64,000 nucleotides of DNA from Diphasiastrum complanatum. Taxonomy: Eukaryota; Streptophyta; Lycopodiopsida; Lycopodiales; Lycopodiaceae. The stretch is from contig CM055097.1 in the NCBI GenBank assembly GCA_029204225.1, positions 43,736,942 through 43,800,941 of the forward strand. Reading direction: 5' to 3'. Below, piece by piece: positions 57,861-64,000 of the stretch. Numbering within the stretch: the first letter of the stretch is position 1; each line of letters opens with the position of its first letter. The translations under genes and the position numbers were made by a program. The notes below the pieces were generated by a model that was not told the origin of the DNA, did not search any database, and saw only the letters and a list, made by a program, of their open reading frames with translations.

Positions 57861-60140
57861 ACCCTCTTATTCTACGAGTAAACCTTGACCAGATGACCCC
57901 TTTTCCATGCATAAGAAAGAAAGTCCTTAGTCTTTCCTAACACCATAGGATCCAACTTCATCTTCTTTTTTTCAAGTTGAGCTGAACAGCCTGGTTCACT
58001 TCTTACCTCCTTTCATAGGAGTAATTGGTGTAGTAATTTTTCATGTATCTTTATAAGCAACTGTTGATGTATCATCATAAATATGAAAGTTTGTAGCATC
58101 ATCTAGGATGTTTACTTTATTACATCCCATGGAAAACCACTCAAAATATCTAAAAATTGCAATATTTGCTAATCAATTTCAAAAATTCCAAAACAACAAT
58201 CTTCAAAATCCTAAATTAAAACATCTAGAGTTTTCAATTTGCCTATTGTTAATCTTAATGAAATGCTAAGAAAGATGAGAAATGACTATCATCTAAATTA
58301 GAGGACATGATGCTAAATGCTATTAATGAATTTGTTCTCATCGAGTCCCAAAAGGTCACTTCCAAGCCATGCTTGACTTTCCAAGCACTATCATATTGTC
58401 ATTCTTCTTACTGACGCTCTCCTAGTGCCATGATTCGTATATCTTCATGTTTGTTGCCTCAACTCCTAAACTTAAGCTTTGATGTCTTCATCATAACAAC
58501 TCATAAATAATATGTTATGATTATTCGTCAACTCACAAATAAAAACCCGTAAATGAAGTTCTAATCATAGTCTAGTAATGCTACGATTGAGAACATTACT
58601 TTTTACTTCAAGCAAAATAATCAATGTAATAATTTTATTGTGAGTTTTTTGTGCTACTGTATCTTCATAAACCTGAAACATTTTGTAGCTGAATTTCTAT
58701 TATATGATTGGGAATCTCATGAAAGAGCATCAAAATACGTAAAACAATGATACTTGCTAATCAAATTTGGGAAATTTACAAAAAACAATCTCTAACTTCC
58801 TAAATATACACATCTAAAGTTTTTATACCATTTGCAAATTGCTAGTTTTAGTGTAATGCATATCATCCAATTCTTGAACAAAAACACTTGTCAAAGCAAT
58901 TTGGAATTTATACAATGCCCCGAAACATATCAAAGTTGATATCCTCTTTCTTTGCATATGGTTGGGAAAGATTGACATAATTGTTATTAGGGAGAAGATG
59001 TCAAGAAAGACAAAAGATCTCTAGCAGCAAAGTAAGAGGAGGCAATGCTATATGTTCTTGATGAGTCTATTGTTCTCACTGGGTCTCAAAAAATAGTCAC
59101 TTTCAAGCCATGCATTCTACTTTGCAAGCAACCCCCTATTGTCATTCTCCCTGACTCAAGTACTTCTAGTACCATAATTCCTAGCTCCCATGGTCGTGCC
59201 TCGACTTCTACTTAAACTATCATTCTTTTTTAAGCTTCGCTGCCCTCGACATAACTACTCATAAATAATAACATGTAGGCTTTTGAAAATAAAAGCCCAT
59301 AAATGAAATACTATGAGCAGATTTATTGTGATGCTACCATTAAAAACATCATTTTTTGTCCAACACTATAATGTTTTGAAACTCATTCCACGTTGAGTAC
59401 TAGCTTGGTATCCAAGGCACATAGTTTCAACTTGAAAAAAGTAATTATTGATGTAAGGCACATAGTCTCAACTTGAAAAAAGTAATTGTTGATGTGTGCC
59501 GACATTGGAAAATTCTGATGCGTCTAAAAGAGTAGATCATCATTAAAAAAATGTGAATGATATCACATCTAACATTAGAAGTAAAAATCAATATGCCCCA
59601 CAGGTTTCACATCACATCACATCATGTGTGTCTCATATTTTCTCAGAACCAACATATCCTAATTTTTTGTCGCCATATGTATATATCAAGAATATGCATG
59701 TGAAAGGATTGGCTTATATTCATGATAGGTAGAGACGACTTCTATATGCATTCTCATGTCCTACAAAAATGTTGACATTTTGAATGGTAACCTCGCAAAA
59801 ACTAATATCTTAATGCATAAGGGCTCATTGTAAGAACTTATGCAAAAACCGTCGGTTAAAAGTTATTTAGAATATTGAAAAGGATTGAGTCAACACTCAT
59901 ATAAAGGATGATAGTACATTACATAAACATTGACAAGTGAGATGCCATACAAATTTAGAAGTAGCTTGCAGAAGACATTGCTACATGCACATTCTTGTCC
60001 TTTATTTACACCATAATACCATAATTTCTACCTACTTCAGCAAACGATGCTATACATACTCTATGCATGCCACATTATACATCTTGTTTCAATCTACATA
60101 CCCAATTGAAACAATCCACTACAGGATACAAACAATGGAA
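57861..60140. other. No recognisable gene
   Basis: AT-rich sequence of about 2.3 kb. Two segments (about 58080-58440 and 58650-59170) repeat similar phrases, such as TTTGCAAATTG, TGAAAATC and the GAGTC(T/C)CAAAA..GTCAC..CAAGCCATGC unit. This suggests a diverged direct duplication of about 700 bases. No coding signal is seen. Confidence 0.4.
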
Positions 60141-60141
60141 T

Positions 60142-60857
60142 CTAAAAAGCCGTTACCAAATGCACAATGACAAATCCTTGTGCATAAAAATTCAGCCAAC
60201 TAGATTTAAACTGTCTTTTGTTCAGAGAAAGAATCATTCTAAGTCTTTCAGATGTGGTCCATAAGTATTGAGCAGTCTTGGTAAGAGCATGTTTCAGCAA
60301 ATTCATCTGATACAATGTGACATTTTTGCCATAAAGCATCATGAACTTTTACCAAATGTATGATAGATAGCAAGCCTTTCAATAGACAAACATGTGCAAA
60401 GAGTAGGATAGTCTAACAATTTATTCACTTCATAGTATATTGAAAGGAGAAAACCCATACTGGTGGCAATATAACAAGGCTCCAGTGGATTGTATCCATT
60501 ACCATGGAGGACGCCAACCCATATCCCTTTTAAATGGTCACTACAGCAACTCACATCCTCACACACTTCTTTCCAGATTTTCCTTCCACCACATCTTGTA
60601 GATATTCTATGTAACCCACCCACATATAACTTATGCTTATAAATCTGCACACTACTATCATAACACCCTCGAGAAGTCAAAACACTCAGTAGTTGCATTT
60701 CAACGAGTCTAGGTCTCAAATACTCCAAAAGCAAAGACCAACCGTATCTTGCAACAAGCAATTTCTTCAAATCCAATATTTCCATTGTGGGTGCCAACTT
60801 TGGGAAATTTCTTTTACATATGCTACCAGCTATGCTGTTATACAATGTAGAACCCAC
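60142..60857 (-). pseudogene. Unrecognised ORF with one frameshift
   Basis: The minus strand has an open 172-codon frame (60857-60339) beginning MGSTLYNSIAGSICKRN. It contains RYGWSLLLEYLRPRLVEMQ, a Cys-rich stretch (CGGRKIWKEVCEDVSCC) and GIWVGVLHGNGYNPLEPC. A one-base shift at about 60340 leads into 66 more codons with Lys/Leu-rich helices. Amino-acid composition looks like real protein, and no retroelement motif is present. I do not recognise the family. It lies downstream of, or within an intron of, the Clp gene on the same strand, but the reading frame does not look like Clp. Confidence 0.4.
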
Positions 60858-61376
60858 AAAGTTCGGATTTTTTCTTTGGAACTGATCAGTGGATCTTGTT
60901 CTCCAACTTTTTACACATCCGAAAGCTTTTGAAAACCTACCGATGGAGTTCTTGGCTGGATGTAATTTGAGTCAGCCTCACATCACACCAGCAGAACTCA
61001 ACTTAGTAGTTGCGCTTTTCGCAAGTCAGAAACAACACCTCCAGGAGCCCCTCCTTTCTCGGAGTACAATACCTGCATTAATGCAAAGGAGTGAGCATGC
61101 TGAAGTTTTTCAAGAAGGAAGAGGTGTTTCTAATGTGGCTGAGTATACAGACAAACTGGCTCTTGGAGACTCACTTTACCATTTCAATTTAGTCATTAGC
61201 TTTCAAAAAAAATGTTTATGGACCACTCACTCATAGATCGACATTAATTAATCATTGATTTGCTTTAGCACATAAGAGAGAAACAGGTGACTATTTGAAG
61301 ATCCTAAATTTTCCATGACCACTAAGGAATCCAAGCAATGGCAAAGGAGCCTAGTTAACCCAATGTATCGACAAGA

Positions 61377-61380
<4 letters not shown>

Positions 61381-61416
<36 letters not shown>
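61381..61416. repeat. (GA)n microsatellite
   Basis: About 36 bases of GA, 75 bases downstream (on the gene's strand) of the second Clp exon. Confidence 0.95.
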
Positions 61417-61417
<1 letters not shown>

Positions 61418-61490
61418 GATGGATATTGCCTTCAATCCTCAATGTGGAACTAAGCAGATCAATCAATAGCACTGAGGAGATTTGGAGCAC

Positions 61491-61604
61491 CTTGTCAATG
61501 ATGCCGTATTCAACTGCTTCACTGGGAGTGAAATACTTTGGACGAGAAATATCTTCCTCAATTTTCTCAATTGAGTGTCCCATATGCCTTGCATACAAGC
61601 TTAC
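61491..61604 (-). CDS. Plastid Clp protease subunit (ClpP/ClpR family), exon
   Basis: After the acceptor TGACAG at 61605-61610 the minus strand reads SLYARHMGHSIEKIEED, then RPKYFTPSEAVEYGIIDK, the C-terminal helix-strand part of ClpP-fold subunits. The Asp of IEED aligns with the third member of the ClpP catalytic triad. The exon starts in phase 0, agreeing with the exon at 63846-63923. The donor is uncertain (GTGCTC after 61491). Wording is closest in memory to plant ClpR2, a non-catalytic subunit of the stromal Clp core, but the residues that separate ClpP from ClpR lie outside the window. The last C-terminal exon was not found. Confidence 0.82.
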
Positions 61605-63845
61605 CTGTCATCCCAGTATGCCTCTGGTAAGGATAGACTGATTGAAAACCTACATGAACACCCTGATACGATTTTTTTGAGCATAGAAATGTGAAATGTA
61701 TAATACTATTCTGATATGACAACCATGAGTGTTAAGCTCCTAGGAACACAAACAGAGGCAAATATCTAGACTATGCAGCACTTATTACATCCCTGAATAA
61801 AAACAAAAGTGTCCCGCTCATCAAAAGAAGGCAGGTGAGAGAAACCAAGGTTGTTAACTTGTGGTTAAAATGGCATGCCATCGAGTAGAACCCAATGCTA
61901 AGAACTTATTGACAGTGTCAACAACGTACCACTTTACATGTGAAAGCCTTTTAAAAAAAGACCCCAAGAACCATAACTTTCGCACTAAGTGTTGCAAGCA
62001 AAGCAAACCTTATTTCCAGATTTGGGAATGACTTCAAGGCCTACCTATTTTGTCACAGATAATATCAGAATGTACTAAAAGATTGCACTCCAAACAGCAC
62101 CATGGAGGGAAAACTCTAGAAATGGTTCCTTGGGTTACATGCCGCAGCCCTAGCAATTAGACACATACTCTGAATATCTCACCCCCGATAAGTGAACTTG
62201 CCAAAGTTTGAATTGAGATGCTACAAGCTTCTGGTACTAGGGTCAGGCTCCTCTATAAGAAAGCTCTGGATTGTCATTTACTAAATAAGTGATTGTAAAG
62301 TAGGTTGAAGTCTAGGATAGTAACCAAACATTTGAAAAACTCCAATCTGTAACTTTATGGGTCCACCCATACAGCCTTGGACGCTAGATAACAGAGTTGT
62401 CATGATGTTGTGAAGTTGATAATGCAATGCCTCAAAGTGCGGTCACCTGATAACAGAATTATAGTGGACCAGCTTTTCAAAAGCAAGCCATAATACCGTA
62501 CCATGTTAGTGTAGACAGATGTCGAATATTTTGAGGAAAGAACATGTTCACTCAAATACAAATCATGGTAGATCATGCTGAGAGATCGGATCCCTATCAG
62601 ATAAACAGGATCTACATACCATCCCAGATAGCCTCAATTCAAAACTCTTTCTTCTTCTACATAACCTTTGCAATATCACACTAATAACAAACTAAACATG
62701 AGAAGAAAATTCAAGAGGGGGAAAAGAATGTGAACTTCCATATGTTAATTAACTTTAACAGGCTGGAGGAAAAACAGTGTCAGCTTGCTGCAGGTTTTGT
62801 CCATAACTCTTATTGGGTTATATTTCATACTTTCTGACCAAAAACTTCTCTCTTGAATATTTTTGTCAAAATGCTGTCTTCAATCAATTTGTCATCATTA
62901 GATGCTGACTGACATTGATGTCCTAAGAGTTTGAATACATGGGCAATCAAATCTAACAAATTACAAGTTCAAAATTCCAACTGTGGATACAGGTAACCAT
63001 ATCAATTGTGTACCTCCAATGCTGTCTGCACTTTTCTGATAATAGAGTATGCAGCTAGTCATAATTTGAAGGTATTGATGTCATTAATAGTAGTTTGTAA
63101 AATTATAGAACTGAATGATAAAATCAAAACATGCACATCATTTATGATCATTGGACCTATGACCAAAACAGGGCAAAACTGTGAATTGATATGAAACAAA
63201 GAAGCAACCACAAGTTGAAGGTTCCCTCAAAGAAAAACTTTGAGCTCGACAATACAAAATAGAGCAATCAACTGACAAAAGTGTCAACTTCTCTGTTTAG
63301 ATGTGCTAGCTACCCGGGCCTCCCGCAACCATAAATCTCCAAAAGCTTGTAAGACTGACCTGAACATTTAGAGATTAGAAATTTGAGCCTCAGCTGGTTT
63401 AAGCTCTGATAAAAGGTGAGTTTAAATGGCTTGATGCTCATAAGTACGGCAAAGTGAGCCAGAATAGGACCCACGATGAAAAAAGAAAAAGCATAGGGCC
63501 AAAGTCACCATCATACTGAGGAAAAAAATGGAAGTCTCGCTTCAATGGACGTCATGATGTTACAAATCTCCAAAACAATCTAATAATATAATCATCCAAC
63601 CATACATTGTTGTTGTAAGTTTTGACAAATTGAAAATTGTCTTGGGTAGCACCAAAACATTTCTAGGCAAGCACATGCAAAACAAGACATCAAATGACAT
63701 GAAAACAAGTGCATGACACAAAAAAACTTTATAAAGCAGTAGATTACGACACCATCCAATTAGCCTAGGAGAACAAAAACCATTATTAGAGGATTTAAAA
63801 AATTAAAAACATCATAGTTATTTTACTTCAAGAGGAAAGTTATAC
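61605..63845 (-). other. Clp gene intron, 2241 bases
   Basis: GTATAA donor to TGACAG acceptor, phase 0, free of recognisable exons or retroelements. Only short open frames occur. Confidence 0.7.
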
Positions 63846-63923
63846 CAGGTCATTTTTTATATTACGAACTTCCTTGCGAGCTATATCAATGTCGGTTGCC
63901 TGACCCCGAAATTGCGCAATTGG
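63846..63923 (-). CDS. Plastid Clp protease subunit, preceding exon
   Basis: After a CATGACAG acceptor (63924-63931) the minus strand encodes 26 residues, PIAQFRGQATDIDIARKEV and onwards, ending before the GTATAA donor at 63842-63845. GQATDI and ARKE are typical of the ClpP-fold handle region. The residue expected just before this exon is the catalytic-His segment, which lies beyond the right edge in an earlier exon. Confidence 0.82.
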
Positions 63924-64000
63924 CTGTCATGTAGCAAGTGAATCAAAACTTAGGTGTGCCAAAAAGATCTCTTGAAATTTCCCAACAGTGAGACAAAGAA

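Overview
This window looks like nuclear DNA of a land plant with a large, retrotransposon-rich genome. The support is a split gene for a plastid Clp protease subunit, a plant ERD15-type gene with a PAM2 motif, and many plant Ty1/copia and Ty3 elements whose primer-binding sites match initiator tRNA-Met. A Penelope-type reverse transcriptase remnant, long introns and several unrecognised lineage-specific gene remnants make a fern or other spore-bearing plant a reasonable guess. That guess is inference; nothing here names a species.

Layout. 1-4,850: an AT microsatellite, four copies of a GC-rich palindrome, two TTCGCGAA-rich minisatellite blocks, and between them an unrecognised broken gene of about 720 codons. 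4,850-9,520: a Ty3 gag-protease remnant interrupted by the left half of a copia element (copia-A), then a piece of a second copia (copia-F) and a broken gene with a barrel-like HPFWIAKV motif. 9,520-19,083 (minus strand): a chromovirus with its LTR, copia-B gag with a short LTR, and copia-C, whose leader carries tandem repeats. 19,084-19,546: a divergent histone H3 (possibly CENH3-type) pseudogene. 19,553-22,500: motif-rich non-coding DNA and an unrecognised pseudogene. 22,512-25,600: a Ty3 element with two protease domains in tandem. 25,602-29,656: copia-F pol, LTR and integrase pieces, then a copia-A leader fragment.

The least transposon-dense part follows. It holds an ERD15/PAM2 gene (32,466-33,033, minus), a tRNA-derived SINE with an 18-bp target duplication, microsatellites, and a non-coding LTR element (about 36,960-40,918). 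From 41,300 come a decayed Penelope-like reverse transcriptase, the copia-E LTR and leader, and copia-D inserted in a Ty3 RT. Next is the right half of copia-A, inverted relative to its left half, then two copia-G copies in opposite orientation. The right end holds an unrecognised ORF and two exons of a plastid ClpP/ClpR subunit separated by a 2.24-kb intron.

Only the ERD15 gene and the Clp exons look like intact host genes. The rest is mostly nested, truncated retroelements. The strongest structural results are: the two halves of one nested copia-in-Ty3 insertion, in opposite orientation about 43 kb apart, with matching 5-bp target duplications; the duplicated retropepsin; the H3-like pseudogene; the SINE; a 63-bp-arm snapback at a deletion point in a chromovirus; and several gene families I could not name. 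All identities were judged by eye.
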